Source of the DNA: Ursus arctos
Taxonomy: Eukaryota > Chordata > Mammalia > Carnivora > Ursidae
Assembly: GCF_023065955.2 (NCBI RefSeq)
Contig: NW_026622908.1
Location: 48,085,367-48,149,366, forward strand
Reading direction: 5' to 3'
DNA: 64,000 bases
Shown here: positions 45,301 to 58,017 of the stretch, piece by piece
Layout of the letters: the number at the start of each line of letters is the position of its first letter
Position numbering within the stretch: the stretch's first letter is position 1
Translations under genes and position numbers: made by a program
The notes under the pieces: model-generated
What the model was told of the DNA's origin: nothing
The model's database searches: none
What the model saw: only the letters and a program-made list of their open reading frames with translations

Positions 45301-48300
45301 CCTGGCACACGAGCAGCAGCACGGAGGGGTACCGCAGCTGGTTCAGCACCGTCTGGCTGTGCCGCACGGTGGGCAGCGGGAAGTTCTCCAGCTCCTCCTG
45401 GGGGGCAGGGGGCTGGGATGCGGCTTGGCCGTGTCACCCGGCCCGACACAGACATGGGCTCACAGCCACGGGTGCGGGTTGGACTTGAGCAACGGACAGT
45501 GCCGTGGGCGTGACTCGCGAGCCCGGCCTGTGGGCTGTGTGCCGTGGACACAGCCATAACTGGTAGGCACGGCAAGGGCGCGGCGCGGACGCAGACCTGG
45601 ACTCTGCCAGGCAGTCGCCGCGGCTGGGGCAGAGCCGGGCCCTGCCTCGGGACAGCGGGTAGACAGGCCGGAGCCAGAGGTGGGCGAGGTGCTGTGTGTG
45701 ACCAGGTTCCCTGGATTGTCAGCGGCGCAGTCCTCCCTGCCCCGCCTGCCCTTTGCCCTCCTCATCCTGTCCCGCCCCCGCAGAGAGGCCCAGCTGCGTG
45801 TCTGGGTCACGGTTTGGGCTGCCCTCCCTGCCCCTGCTGCCCTGTCGCTGCCACACCTGCGACTCCACGTCCAGCAGCCGCAGAGACTGGTCGTTGACCT
45901 GCAGCAGCATCTCCTGGGCCCAGACCTTCTCCTTGGAGCTCAGCTGCACCAGTTTCCGGATGGCGTCATCCACCGTCGCGATGGCCTCACTCTTGTCCAT
46001 GATGAACGTGGCCAGGTGCTGGGGGCGGGCAGGTGATCACTCCGCGGACAGCCCTCCTTGTGCCCAGAGCGAGGCTCAAGGGGCTGCACCCCAGGGACCT
46101 GAGGGGCCAGGGCCAACCTTGGGAGCTTGGGGGAGAGGGACATCCCCTACCCTGGGGGTATGAAGAGACACGGCCCTGCCCTCGGGGAAGGTCTCTGCTC
46201 TGCCTTGATGGATGTCTGTGGGGGCCGTGGACATGCCCTGATAAAACCTTTGGCAGCCCTACACACACAGTCCCTCACCCCACCTCATCTCCTGTGGCTG
46301 GACTCCAGGAATACCAGCCTCCTTGTTCCTCCCAGCAGAACTGGCACAGGCTCACCACAGGGCCTTTGCATGGTCTGTCCCCAGTTTACCTCCCCTACTC
46401 TTCTGCAGCTCTCTCTTCCTTCAGGGCTCCGCTCAGACAGACCTGCTCCCCCTGCCTGGCTACAGCGTCACTCTCAACCCCCTCATCTGCCTTGTTTTTA
46501 TTTATCATAATCTGACATTATGCTTCTTTGTTTATTTTCTAGCTGCTGGTTTCAGTGTTATCTCCCTAGTGCCTGGGACAGTGCCTGGCACACAGCAGCC
46601 AGGCCCTCTGGGAATGTGCTGGGATGAGTGAGCATCTGGAGTGGCCATGTGGGGTGCTTTGTGGGGTGGCCATTGGGGACCCTTGGCCAGCCCAGCCCTC
46701 CCCTTCCGAGAACCCTCCTTCCTCTGTCTCCAGGCCTGGCTCAGGCTCCCCCATGTGTCCTATTGCCCTTCACTGAAGTCAGTCAGCAACGCTGAGACAA
46801 CTGGATAAACTCTCTCTTAAACTCGAGGCAGTCAAGACCCAGCTGCAAAAGTGCTAGGAGAAAATGCTGGACGATTTCTGATGACCTCGGGATGCCCTTC
46901 CTCACAGGGTCACCTTCCTAAGCAAGGAAGAAAGTCCAGGTGCTCAGAAGAAAAGACCAAAAACTCTCACCTAATGAAAAAGTAAACATTTCTGCCTGGG
47001 GAAAAAAATACCGTATATGAAGTAAATAGAGAGAAAAAAAAAGTGAGACAGATGTAATAGATGTGGAGAAGGCTGATTTTCTTAATATATAAAAAGACCA
47101 GTATGCATTGCACTGACAGCTCTTACTTTGTTAAAAGCTCTATTTTGTTAAGTATAATTATTAAGAATACCAATGACAAATGAATAAAAAAAATCTGTGA
47201 ATAAGTAAAAGATTAACACTTCAATAGAAAAATCGGCAAAAGAGCTGAATGGAGAGTCTCCAGGAAAATAAATATAACTCACTTTTTAATTTAGAAAATT
47301 ATATGTAGTCTCATTCAACAACTGCAAAGTGAAACTAGGACATCCCTACTCCTGAAATGAGTCAACTGCTGGCTCTTTTACCTGTTTTACTGACCAGTCT
47401 AACACGTCCTTGTGGGTCACACTCGCAGGTTAGCTGTGGAGAAGCGGGAGCCCCCACTCTGCACACCCCAGGGGCTCTGGGGAGGGGTGCGCTCTCTCCT
47501 CACATGCGAGACTGAGTGTGGTCGTGAGGGGTGGTCCCAGCCTACGTGTGTGCGTCCACAGGTCAGAGAGAGAAGGGGGCAGAAACCCGCAGGGGACATA
47601 AGGCAGCCGACCCATCTGTGCGAGGCGGGGTGAGCCCCAAAGCACACAGTGTTAGCAAAACCCACCAGCACCAAGCCAAGCACAACCCTGTGCCTGGCCC
47701 TGAAACAAGCCTCCGAGTATTTCAGGTGACTCAAACCCTGCCAAGTGTGTTCTCTGACCATGATGGGATTAAATTAGAAACCAGGAACAGAGAAGATAAC
47801 TAGAAAACCCTCAAATAACTGGAAACTGAGCAACACACGTCTGCATCAACGACCAACAGCCAAAGACATCAGGAGGGAAATAAGGAAAGACTTAGAGACA
47901 AATGAAAACAAAACCACAGCACGGCAGGGCTTCGGGACGCCAGAGCCTTTGTAGCGGAGTGCTCCAGGGAAGAACGGGGCACGGAGGAAGTCATGGGGAG
48001 TCAGAGAATGTTCTGACCCAGATGACAACAAAGGTGTGTGCGTGGGGCGCCTGGGGGGCTCCGTCGGTTGAGCATCTGCCTTCGGATCAGGTCATGATCG
48101 CGGGGTCCTGGGATCGAGTCCCACAGGGAGCCTGCTTCTCCCTCTCTCTCTGCCTTTCCCCCTGTTCGCGCGCACGCTCTCTCTCTCAAATAAGGAAATA
48201 AAATCTTAAAAAAAATAAAAATAAAAACTAAAGGTGTGCACATCAAAGTTGCAGGACTGGAGAAACGAGTGTGTGCGTGTGTGCGTGTGGGGGGGGGAAG

Positions 48301-51300
48301 TACAGGTGTAAATGGGCGAGTCAGAAAAGAAGGAATACTTCATGTCAGTGATCACCATGTCTCCCATAAGAAACCAGAAAAAGACAATCAGATAAAACCC
48401 AAAGTAAGTGGAAAGAAGGACGTTAAGAGCAGAAACCAGCAAAGTAATAACCAGACAAACAATAGAGAAAAATCAACTAAGCCCAAAGTTGGTTCTGAAG
48501 AGATTAATTAAATTGATCAACTGCAGCAAGATTGATCAAAAAAAAAAAAAAAGAGAGAGAGAGAGAGAGAACACAAATGATCAGTAACTACAAAAAAAGA
48601 AGGACCATCACTGTAGATCTTACATGCGTAAGAGTGAATTCATAGTCAAAAATCTCCCACAAATAAAATCCTACATTCAGAGGGCTTCCCAGGTGAATCC
48701 TAGCAAATACTTAAGGAAGAAATAAAAACGATCTTTCACAAGTTCTTTCTGAATACCCAGGACTAAGGAATACTTTTCCTACTCATTTAATACGGCCGCC
48801 ACAATTTTGACACCAAAATCGGTCAAGGCTTTACGGGAAAAGAAAATTATAGACCAATATCTCTAATGAACATTAATGCAAAAATGTGTGACAAAATATT
48901 AGCAAATTAGTCCATCACATAAAATTAGTCCAAACACATAAAAAAAATAATACACGTGAATGAGTGAGGTTTATCCCAGAAACGCAAGGGCGGTTCAACA
49001 CTCAGAAAAATCAGCGTGACGGACTTACATCAACAGTCGTAAACACATCTGTGTAGATTCAGAGAAAGCATTTGACAAAATGTAACACCTTTCATGATAA
49101 AAACTCTCAGCAAACAATGGAAAGGAGCTTCCTCACTAATCGGCTGTACCTACAAAAAATACAGCCTGTGCGATGGGAAAATACTGGATATCTCTCCCTA
49201 AAATCGGACACAGGCGAGGGTGTCCACTCTGTGTTGCTTCACTTCAGCACCGTGCCGGTGGTCCTAACCAGGGCACTGACGTTCTAAAAACGAGATACCA
49301 AGTTCCGTATTGCAGACAGCCTGGCTGTATGGGAGTAAACACAGTGGGTTTACAAGCAAATCACTAACGGCACAAATAAGTGAGTTCAGCAGGGTCTCAA
49401 GACACCGAGCCACTGCACAGAAATCCAGCTGTTCCTCCATATGCTAGCGGCAATTCGAAAATGGCTTTTCAAAAAACAGTACCATTTACACAGCGTCTAC
49501 AAGTCAGATGCCTAAGGAATGTTTAGAGAAATGGTACTCAAGACCCCCACGGTGGAGGCGACAAACGTTCTGAGAGAAGTCAGAGTTGCCCTGATCCGTG
49601 GAGGGATAGCCTGTCCCCGGGCGGGAAGGCCTCAGGACCATCAGGACGTCAGTTTGACTCAATGCAATCAAAGTCCTGGCAGGCTGTTCTGGGGGTGGAA
49701 ATGTACACGCAAGTCCAAAGAGCTTGGAACAGTCAAGAAAATCTTGAGGGAAAAGAATATAAAGTTGCAGGACTCACACTGGCTCGTTTCAAGTCCGACA
49801 ATAAAGCTACAGTGAGGGAAAGATCGCAAAACGAAGCACGGACAGACCCATCCACATTCAATCCCCCTCACTTTTTGACAAAGGCACCAAAGCAATTTGA
49901 TGGGAGAAGGAACATCTTCTTAACACAACTGCACATTGCTATGGGGAAAAATTAGCCTCGAGTCTCATACACAAAAATTAATGTCAAATGGATCATAGAC
50001 TTAAGTGTAAAAGCCTCAACTGTGAAGCTTCTAGAAGAAGACACAGGAAGGAATCTTCAGAGCCTCGGGTCAGGCAATGACCACTCCCTACCCGCCCACA
50101 CACAAAGGAAAAAACCAACAAAGCAACCCTAACCTTAGGGGGAAAGTGGATATGGCCGGACAGCATCAAAATTAACAACTTCTGCTCATGGAAAGACACT
50201 TACGCATATAAACCGGCGAACCAGACGGAGAAGATATCTCTAACCCACACACCTGACAACGTGTGCAAAGGACTCCCACCCAACAATCAGGTGCGGTTGG
50301 ACACACACGAGTGTACGGAAGCAGGGCCACACGCAGGGTCCCCAGGGGCTGGCATGGCTGCTGGAGACGGAGAGGTCTTGTCCTAGACATGCCTTGTCTT
50401 GAAATCAGTTTACCACGCAGAACAAAGGTGTCATAAACTATATGAATTCAATTATGGGGGGGGGTTCTCCAAAAAGTAAAACTTGAGAGCTGTGGGGCAG
50501 AGTAGTGCTGCCAAACGGTGCGTGGAAGACCATGACCACTAGGGTCGGCAGGAGTGAGTTTTGGGGTAAAGGAGCTGTTGTTTCCTGACCGTGCTGACCA
50601 CACCAGCCCGAAACACAGCTGCACGCCCTCTGCCTTACGGCACACTGATTTAGAAAACAGTAAAACGAACAAACCCACACGTCTTAGCAGCCCCCCATGC
50701 CAGGGGTAGGTCTGATCTTGCCCCCACCTCTTACCCTCTCTCTGTGCCTTAGTTTCCTCGCCTGGGAGGGGCAGGCCAAGCCCATCCACTCCCCCAGCCC
50801 TGCCAGCTGCTGGGCAAGCAGGACAGATGCTCCTGGGCTGGGGTCTTTCCGCAGGCTAGCTTGGACCAAAGCCCAGAAGGACAATGTTGCCCCAACCCCA
50901 AGAGCTGCCTGGGAAGGAAGGGGACAAAGCTGACCTGTCCCCACCCTGTGCCCTGCCCTCGGACCCTTAGCCAGCAGCCCGCCAGGGAGGGCTGCTCACT
51001 CCACACAGCCCAGCTCAAGAGCCTGGGGGCTCCCCACGTCTCTGTGGACCCATCATATAGACCAGGACCCTGAGGGTCAGAAAGCAGGGACTTGCCTGGC
51101 CTCTTGGGCTTGGGGGGTTCTGTGGGGAGGGAGGGAGTCTTCATCTTCCTGGTCCAGGGCCCCCTCTTCCTCATTCAGTGTCCCCCCACTGCCTGGTCCA
51201 GACCCCTCCTTCCTGATCCAGGCCCCTCTTCCTGGTCCAGGGACCCCTTTCTGGTCCAGGGACCCCCTTTCTGATCCAGGGCCCCCCTTCCTGATCCAGG

Positions 51301-53338
51301 GACCCCTTCCTGATCCAGGGCCCCCCTTTCTGGTCCAGGGCCCCCCTTTCTGGTCCAGGGACCCCCCTTCCTGACCCAGGGACTCCCTTCCTGGTCCAGT
51401 TCCCCCTTCCTGATCCAGGGACCCCCTTCCTGATCCAGGGACCCCCCTTCCTGACCCAGGGACCCCCTTCCTGGTCCAGTTCCCCCTTCCTGGTCCAGTT
51501 CCCCCTTCCTGATCCAGGGACCCCCTTTCTGGTCCAGGGCTCCCCTTTCTGATCCAGGGCCCCCCTTCCTGATCCAGGGCCCCCCTTCCTGATCCAGGGA
51601 CCCCCCTTCCTGATCCAGGGCCCCCCTTCCTGATCCAGGGCCCCCCTTCCTGATCCAGGGACTCCCTTCCTGGTCCAGGGCCCTCCCTTCCTGGTCCAGG
51701 GCCTCCCTTCCTGATCCAGGGCCCCCCCTTCCTGGCCCAGGGTCCCCCCTACTTCCTGGCCCAAGCCCCCCTCTTCCTGGTCCAAGGCTGCCCCTTCCTC
51801 CCTCCTCAGCCATTCTTAGCCTTGTTGTCCTGCAGGCTGGGACAGTGGCCAAGAACCAGGAAGGTCATTTAAAAAACATATTTCCTGAGTTCTAAGTGTG
51901 AATCAAAGCTAACCCAGGGTGAAAAGCCTCCTGAGTGGCCACTGGTCTGGAGTGCAGCTAACCAGTCTGGACTCTCCCGGAGTCCATCTGAATTGGCCAT
52001 CTGAGGCTCCCCCTGCAGGAGCTCAATGAGTGTGTTTGTGTTCTATCTTCTCCCTCTTAATCCAGTTCCTTGTTTGGGGGCCAGGATGACAGTTTCCTTC
52101 CCACAGGGATTTCCCACCCGAGAACTGCCAGACAGCACCCAGGCCTTGTCTTTGCCTGGCCTGCACTGGCCATTAGTACCCTCGTGCCCCTTACGTAGCT
52201 CCAGGGCTCCTATGCCACCCAGACTGTGAGCTACCCAGGATTGGAGGGGGCTCCCCCAACATGGGTGAGCCCAGGACAGGTGTGGGGCAGTCCCTGGCTC
52301 TAGCTGCCTGCTATGGGTGTCAGAAGCTGGGCTGTCTCCCTGTGCCTCAGTTTCCCCATCTGCCCGGGAACTCTGGGGGTGCTCCTTGGGAGCTGGCCTC
52401 ACCTGGACGTGGTACTGGGAGGTCTCATGCATGATGATGTTGGAGTTGGAGTACTTCTTCCTCTGTTCTGAGCAGGGAGTCACCAGTCACTCACCGCAGA
52501 GGGCAGGACCCACAGCCCCTGGTACAGGTGGGACTGGACTCCCAGGTTGGGCCACAGGGAGGGCCGAGTGGAGGTGAGGGATGCTGCCACCAGAAAGGAC
52601 TCGAGGGTGTGAAATGTGAGAGAAAAGCCCCCTCTGCCCCCAGATGCTAGGGGTCTGTCCTAGAGGGGGCAGGGGGCCCCACCGTGCTAGGAAGGGGTCC
52701 AGTCCCGGGCTTCCCCCAACTCCAAGAGCTGCCAGCTAACATCTCTCAGTCCCTCCCTGGGGCTCCTAGCTTTCCAGACAGGGCACTGAGCCCAAAGGCA
52801 GGAAAGTATGTGGGGTGAGGGCAGAGCTGGGCGAGGTGGGGGCTGGCCAGGCCCCGCCCCCCCGGAGCAGATACCTGGCGCTCTGTCCAGCCTGAGCCCC
52901 GCCCCTTGGGCTATCTGGTTGCAGTGCGGAGCACTGCCGAATCAATATTGATGGTCCCTGAATTATTAGTAAAGGCCTCTCTTCTTACGGTGACGGTGAC
53001 GGAGGGAGGGGCCTGAGCAGCTGTTGCTTAGTGAGGGTCCGAGGGCCTCCTTTGGGCACCGAGGGCTGACCTGCATCCCCCTGGTGGGGGCCTGGCACAG
53101 CCTGGGGGAGGGGAGTGGGAGAGACCCCACAGCCCATCCTCGAGCCTCACTCACCAAACAGGTCCTTGGCACTCATCCTGGCCACACCGTCAGACCTGCC
53201 CAGGCTGCCACTGCAGGGGAGGGGCTGGTGAGGGCGAGGCCCACACCGCACCCCTCCCTGGGGACTGCCCAGTGGGTGGGGCCTGGGGACTCACTTGGCA
53301 GCACCTGGGCCGCAGCTCACGGACCCCAGCTGGCTCAT
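39363..53338 (-). CDS. EPS8L2: EPS8L2: EPS8-like protein 2, actin/Rac adaptor
   Basis: Twenty coding exons on the minus strand: 53338-53295, 53210-53155, 52467-52403, 46018-45857, 45397-45248, 45174-45095, 45005-44863, 44773-44703, 44538-44412, 44199-44111, 43971-43897, 43685-43537, 43365-43233, 43103-42985, 41494-41389, 40651-40538, 40322-40250, 40099-39919, 39715-39583, 39446-39363. They total 2154 nt = 717 aa; human is about 715. Order: short N-tail ([10 protein letters not shown]), PTB domain (about 45-180), Lys-rich linker (WKKKGKKGP), proline-rich spacer, SH3 (about 496-553; ILYDF, WW at 531-532), C-terminal SAM-like effector (about 612-690). Eps8-family proteins link SOS1/ABI1-driven Rac signalling to actin, and EPS8L2 supports stereocilia; human loss causes recessive deafness. 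All introns are GT-AG; the donor after 43233 (gtcaga) is weak. The coding exon probably begins at 53355. Confidence 0.97.
39721..39912 (-). repeat. C-rich repeats with G-quadruplex potential in EPS8L2 intron 18
   Basis: Reiterated cagccccgccccc and ccgcccccgcaccg motifs fill almost the whole 203-base intron between the exons ending at 39919 and starting at 39715. The RNA strand is therefore a series of GGGG runs. The intron is short and remains G-rich up to its acceptor. Confidence 0.75.
42770..42955 (-). mobile_element. young CAN-SINE beside EPS8L2 exon 14 donor
   Basis: Near-consensus copy with cagccagcaagagaggga, ending ccacccaggcgcccc. The target duplication cacactccctcatttt is seen on both sides (about 42749 and 42956). 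In EPS8L2 orientation it is in the sense direction of the transcript and starts about 30 nt after the exon 14 donor (42984). Confidence 0.92.
46290..46640 (+). mobile_element. L2 LINE 3' end
   Basis: It contains ataatctgacattatgcttc, then ctccctagtgcctgggacag and tgcctggcacacagcag, in the order of the L2 3' end. Confidence 0.75.
46790..47400 (+). mobile_element. old L1 fragment
   Basis: AT-rich block with ttcttaatatataaaaagac and caatagaaaaatcggcaaaa phrases of L1 ORF2 end. Many stops. Confidence 0.6.
47640..50450 (+). mobile_element. L1 ORF2-region fragment interrupted by SINE
   Basis: Runs through recognisable ORF2 wording: accaggaacagagaagataa, aatcctagcaaatacttaag, gaccaatatctctaatgaac, gaggtttatcccagaaacgc, gcatttgacaaaatg, and gtgaagcttctagaagaaga near the end. 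Frames are broken throughout. A CAN-SINE splits it at 48041-48230, and a (GA)n/(A)n tract lies at 48537-48570. Confidence 0.8.
48041..48230 (+). mobile_element. CAN-SINE, sense, inside L1
   Basis: ggggcgcctggggggctccg start and ataaaatctt/A-rich tail. The flank aaaggtgtg is duplicated before (about 48029) and after (about 48230). Confidence 0.9.
51194..51787. repeat. ~20-bp minisatellite, about 30 copies, in EPS8L2 intron 3
   Basis: Tandem units of 19-20 bp of form ttcctggtccagggaccccc. They vary at g/a in tggtcc versus tgatcc, a/g in gggac versus gggcc, and in C-run length. A subset carries ccagttccccc in place of ccagggacccc. An 80-bp higher-order repeat is visible: the segment starting at 51361 recurs at 51441. 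Each unit holds the inverted repeat CCTGG-t-CCAGG. Long open frames on the minus strand through it come from the repeat, not from a gene. Confidence 0.92.
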
Positions 53339-53355
53339 GGCGTCCTCGGTGGTGG

Positions 53356-55680
53356 CTGGCGATGGAAGGGCAGCCTTGTGGCCTGAGTCCAGGGCCTAGT
53401 ACCCAGCCCACACCTGAGTGGAGAGGGCAGCCGAGCTGACACCTCCCTGGGGCTCGTCGGTGACTTCACCGCTCCCAGGGTAGGACTTGATCTCCTCTTC
53501 CTCTCACCCCAGATCCAGAGGCTGCAGCCCTGTCCTGTCCATGTTCCCCAGGGTGCTTGGGCAGGGTGTCCTCTGAGAGCAGAGTTCTGCCTCCTGGACA
53601 CAGCAGGACCTCCCAGCCCAGGTCCCAGCTGGCAGACATGTGCCTCTATCTCACCCCAGACCCTTGGTCTTCCACAGACCCCAAGACGAGCCAGTAGAGG
53701 AGTCCCACTCTCAAGGCTGTCTGGGGTGGGCCTGCAAGGACAGTTCTGGGGGCTCTGAAAGGGGACCTGGGAGAGGAACCACCTTCCAAGCAGAGGGAAC
53801 ACATGTTCAAAGGCCCTGAGGCAGGTGGGAGCCAAGGAAGGCAGCACAAGATGAGACTGGAGCCTGGATGGGGTCAGGGTGGTGTGGGGAGAGAGGTGTG
53901 GCCTTGGGGACCCAGAGCCCAGAACAAAGTCGAGGGAGCACACTGTCGGCGGGGGGGAGCTGAGCCTGGCCCCCCTGGGCCAGACTAACATGTCCTGTGG
54001 GGTCTGTGCTCCCTGGGGACCTCTGACAAGGCTGTCCCTCTGTATTTGGAGTCAGCCAGAGTGGGTGGTCACAGGGCAGGGGTCCTGGTATCTCGGGCCA
54101 GGGAGCACCCCAGGACTTTCTGGTGGGACCAAGTCCTACCTACAAAGAGGGTTTCCAGAAGGTGTGAGGGGCCTGGGGGCTTCAGGCCACCCCCTCCCAT
54201 GTGCCACTGAGGGTCCTGGCTCTCTCAGGATGGGTGGGAGTAGGGGCTTGGTCAGATTCCTCTGACCATCTGTCCGTGGAGAATGTCCGGTATGCCCATG
54301 ACCTCAGCGAGGGAGCCGAGTGTTTGCTTAATGGGATTCCTGGCGGGCTGAGCCAAGGGCACTGGGCACGTGTGTCTGGGCACACACACACCTGGGCAAA
54401 ACCCAGGCCCCCGGGCACACACAGACACACGCAGGTTGTGACATGGCCCCCCCTCTGGGGTGCCTAGGCTAGGAACCCATGGCCTTCAACTCCCTGGAGC
54501 AGGTCGGGGGCCCGGTGGGGCCAGCCAGAGAGGTGAGCCCAGGTGTTGGCATCTGGGTTGGGGAGCAGCTGGGGGAGGGGCCACCACAGGCCCGCTTCAG
54601 TCAGCTGACTGGGGCAGGGGAGCTGTGTGGGCCCAAGGGATTGGGACCAGCCCAGGGCTCAGACTGCACTTTGGTTTTACTGCGGCCATTTTCCGGGTGC
54701 AAAGGGAGGGCCGAGCATGGTGCCTGGTTGGGAAGTGGTGGAGGCCCCAGCAGGGCAGGGAGGGTGGGGGGCCCAGCTCCAAGTTCAAATTCCAGCTCAC
54801 AGCCAAGTGACCTTGGGGAGGAGTCGGCTTAAGGCCCAGAGGGAGCCGGGTGGAGCCCTGGAATGGGGGAACCCCTTGGGCCCTGGCTGTGCCCAGTCTG
54901 GGAGCTGCCTGCTAGGGAGGGCCCCACCTGGTTGGTAAGGAGGAATAAGCCTGGGAAGCCTGGGTGGGGAAGGGGTGGGCTCAAGGTGCACTGGGGAGGC
55001 AGGCACGGAGTGGGGGGGTCCAACAGACTGGGCGGGGTGGAATGCTGAGCCACCAAGCCCCCCCCACCCCCCCGCCCCCACCGTTCTAGGCAGGCACCAG
55101 GAGAGGCTTGGGCAGGGCTCCCCAGGGGAGGGGCTGGGGGGAACCGTGCAGAGGTGGGGAAGGAGAGGCGCCCCCAGCTGGGCCCCGGCTCCCACTGCTG
55201 CTGCTGCTGCTGGGGCTGACTACCCCTGGAGTGGGGGCAGAGGTGGTCTGTGGTTGCACCTCAGATGCACCGCAAGCCTACCTACCGTCCTCTCTGCCAC
55301 CGGGGACACCTTCATCCACGGGGGAGGCCCCAGGCCAGCCTGGCCAGGGAGGAGGAACCTGGGGGAGCCTCAGGCCCCCTGCAGCCCAGCATGCAGCCTC
55401 CTCCTCCCTGAAACTCCCACACCCCTTGACCCAGAACCTGACCCTACCCTGACGCTTCTCTGGCCCTGGATTCCCTCCTGGCTCACCCAGGAAGTGCCTC
55501 CTGAGCCAACCCACAGGGAGCCCCTGGCCACAAAGGAGGCCCCAGCCTGTCCCGTGGAAGGGGGTTTGGGGCTTCCAGGGGCAGGAAGAACTCTCCCCTT
55601 CCTACCCCCTTCGCTGGAGGAAGGGGTTCCCTCCACCGAGCCCCAGGGCTGGGAGGGGGCCGGCTGACTCAGGTGCCACT
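53356..55680 (-). other. EPS8L2: EPS8L2 intron 1 (probable), no further gene
   Basis: Between the first coding exon and the CpG island. It contains a MIR-like scrap near 54775-54840 (agttcaaattccagctcac) and a short CTG run at 55193-55210. The plus-strand open frame over that CTG run mimics a signal peptide but has no supporting context. Confidence 0.5.
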
Positions 55681-55689
55681 GCCTTTAAA

Positions 55690-56340
55690 ATGTCCCTGCG
55701 CACCGGCACCGCCCCAGGACCAGGCTGGGCAGACCAGGCCGCAGCGGGATCAGGCTCCTGGCCGCGGGTTCGGCGCAGCCCTATCGCACCCCGTTGCCTC
55801 CGGCGCCCGGGCTCAGCCCACGGACTCCGGCCAGAGGCCCCAGTCGCACGGCCACCTGGGGAAACTGAGGCCGAGCCAGACCGCCGTCTGACCGCGGGGA
55901 TTCTGCGTCGCTCCTTGGCCAAAGCGCGGGCGGGTGCCCGACAGGTCGGGATGGGCTAAGTGGGGACCCGTGGGGGCGCTCACCTGCTCCTCGCGGCCCC
56001 GCGCCCGCGCTGCCCGTGAGTCCCCTTGTCCGCGCGTCCGTCCGCCCGTCTGTCGGCTCCTCGCCTGGGCGCCCGGGCTCGGCAGCGGGAGGGACGCGCG
56101 GCTGGGCCGGGCCGGGGCGGGGCCGCGAGGAGGAACCTGAGCGGCAGGTTAGAGACCCGGGAGCCGGCGGGCGCGGGGGGAAGGGTGGGGGCGGGACGAG
56201 GACACCCCGCCCCTCGACTCGGCCCCGCCCCCCCGGGGCTCCCTGCGGACGGTCCCCAACGCCCGCCCCCTGGACCCGCAGTCCCCACCCCAGAACTGGG
56301 GCCCTCGTGACGGGTAGGCGGATTGGGAGCCCTTCACCCG
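55690..56340 (-). promoter_or_regulatory. EPS8L2: EPS8L2 CpG-island promoter and 5' non-coding exon
   Basis: A CpG-dense block upstream of EPS8L2. On the minus strand a good donor, gagcag|gtgagcg, occurs with the last exonic base at 55984, so a non-coding first exon ending there is likely. The upstream side has GC boxes (gccccgccccc at 56222-56232). The start site cannot be fixed from sequence. Confidence 0.65.
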
Positions 56341-56349
56341 TAGGGATGT

Positions 56350-57990
56350 ACCGGGCGACCAAGAAGGGCGAGGTCCTAAGATCTTCCCGAGGCAGGCTGC
56401 GCTGCACCCCAGCAGCTGGGTATCTCCCAGCCTCAGCTGCCGCAGCAGAGAGAGGGGCCTATCCTGGGCGCCAGGCCCGGGTCAGAATCCCCTCCTCTTC
56501 GGCTGGCCCCTCTGGTCTCGGGGAGTGCTAGCGTCAGGCTTCAGTCCGTGAGTGGGTGTCAAAGGTATGAACCGAGAGACCAGAGACCCCGCGGTCCTGC
56601 ACTCCGAGCTCCCCAGGCAGGAGAGGGCTCTCTCCTCCACAATCCAGGAGATCCCACAGTCTTTTTGTGCAGCCCCAGTCCAGCATGGGCACCCCCTGAG
56701 GGCTGGGGGTCTGATGGGTGGGTCGGGCTGCCTGTGGGCCCAGGCAGAGAACAGGTATGGGAGGGCACTGCAGACTGCAGCCCCCTCCTTAGGCCCAGGC
56801 CCCACCCTCTGCCCACAGCATGGGGCCGGTATCTTTTCTCCTGAACTGACTCCCCCTGCCTCAGCCAGCTGGATGGGGAGGAAGTAGAGAAGGGGCAGAA
56901 GGCAAGTCCAGGCAGTGGTGGGCACCGCCAGGCATGTGCAAGGACCCAAAGGCTTTGGCTATTGTTCATGGGGTGGGGTGGGGGTGGAAAAGGGTGCATC
57001 AGGAGGCAGGGTCCCAAGGGCAGTAGGCTTTTGTTTACCTGGGGCTGACACAGAGCACTTCCTGGGGAACCCCCTGGGGGAATGGAGTCCCCCGTGCCTG
57101 GGGCAGTTCTCCCCATCTGCTGTCTGAAGCATCACAGGTGAGCTCTCAGAGGTGGTGCAGGAAGTGGTTTTCCTCTCGGGCCCAGCCCTGCTCCCGCGCC
57201 CTGGTAAGCCCTGGCTTCCTGGTTCTCTCCCCTACTCTGCTGAGCACCCAGAGAAGGCACGTCGTCCTTCCTGGAGATGGAGCCTGAGCAGGCAGGAAAT
57301 GGGAGGGCATGCTCCGAAGGGAGCAGCTAAGGTGGGCACTACTACACTTCTGAAATTAAAGTGATTGTCCTCAGACCAGGAGGCAGCAGGGAGCCTCTGG
57401 AGGCACCTAGAGCTATGGTGTCCTCTGGGGACAGGTGACCGCCACCTCTGTGTGGCCAAAGCGATGGGGGTGTCGGGGCCCAGCCTAGATGCTTCGGCAG
57501 GAGGCCATGAACCCTTAAGGCCACAGGTGTCATGCCGCCAGGGTCTGCGGGGGAACTGGCTGAGCGTTTCCACAGAGAGCAAGTGCACCTGTCCCGTCCT
57601 TCCCAAGCCCCTGGGGAGTGCCCATGGCGTCAGAGACACTAAGCTCCACCGAACACTCGCACTCGAGCAGCAGGTAAGCACGAGGGCGCCTACATGCGGC
57701 CTCTGGGGCCACAGGTGTGCACCAGGCCAGAGCCAAAGCCAGCAGAGGGGAGAACCCCTGCTCCCACTTGCCCTGGAGAAGGACAAGATGGGGGAGGGTG
57801 CCGCTGCCACCCCTCGCTGAAGCCGTGCCCAGGACGGGCCCCGAAGCCCAGCTTTGCTGACTTTCGGGGGAAGCACTGCTCCCTGGGTTTCTGGGTGAGG
57901 CCTGGGTGGGGTGTGCTGCCGGGCTTGGGGGGGGTTGTGCTTCTGTGCATCGAGAAAGAACCCTGGAAGAGGTAGGTGGACTTGGTTAGG
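56350..57990. other. intergenic between EPS8L2 promoter and TMEM80 3' end
   Basis: Unique-looking G+C-rich sequence. Several long open frames on both strands have no family resemblance. It is the only spacer between the two genes. Confidence 0.5.
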
Positions 57991-58017
57991 AGAAATTCAG
58001 GGAGATACAAACATCTC

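Larger units (their letters stand above)
46019..52402 (-). other. EPS8L2: EPS8L2 intron 3, repeat-rich
   Basis: A 6.4-kb intron joining exons 52467-52403 and 46018-45857. It contains an L2 (46290-46640), L1 pieces, a CAN-SINE, and the minisatellite at 51194-51787, listed separately. The remainder shows no extra exon that I can support. Confidence 0.85.

Noticed and set aside
51171..51852. Open frames of 204 and 225 codons on the minus strand with a Gly-Pro/Arg-Lys repeat peptide
   Set aside because: They arise only because the 20-bp minisatellite is free of stops in two frames; they lie in an EPS8L2 intron with no other coding signal.
55108..55452. Plus-strand frame with a signal-peptide-like LPLLLLLLGLT segment
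   Set aside because: The leucine run comes from a (CTG)n repeat; no domain, splice site or conservation argument supports it.
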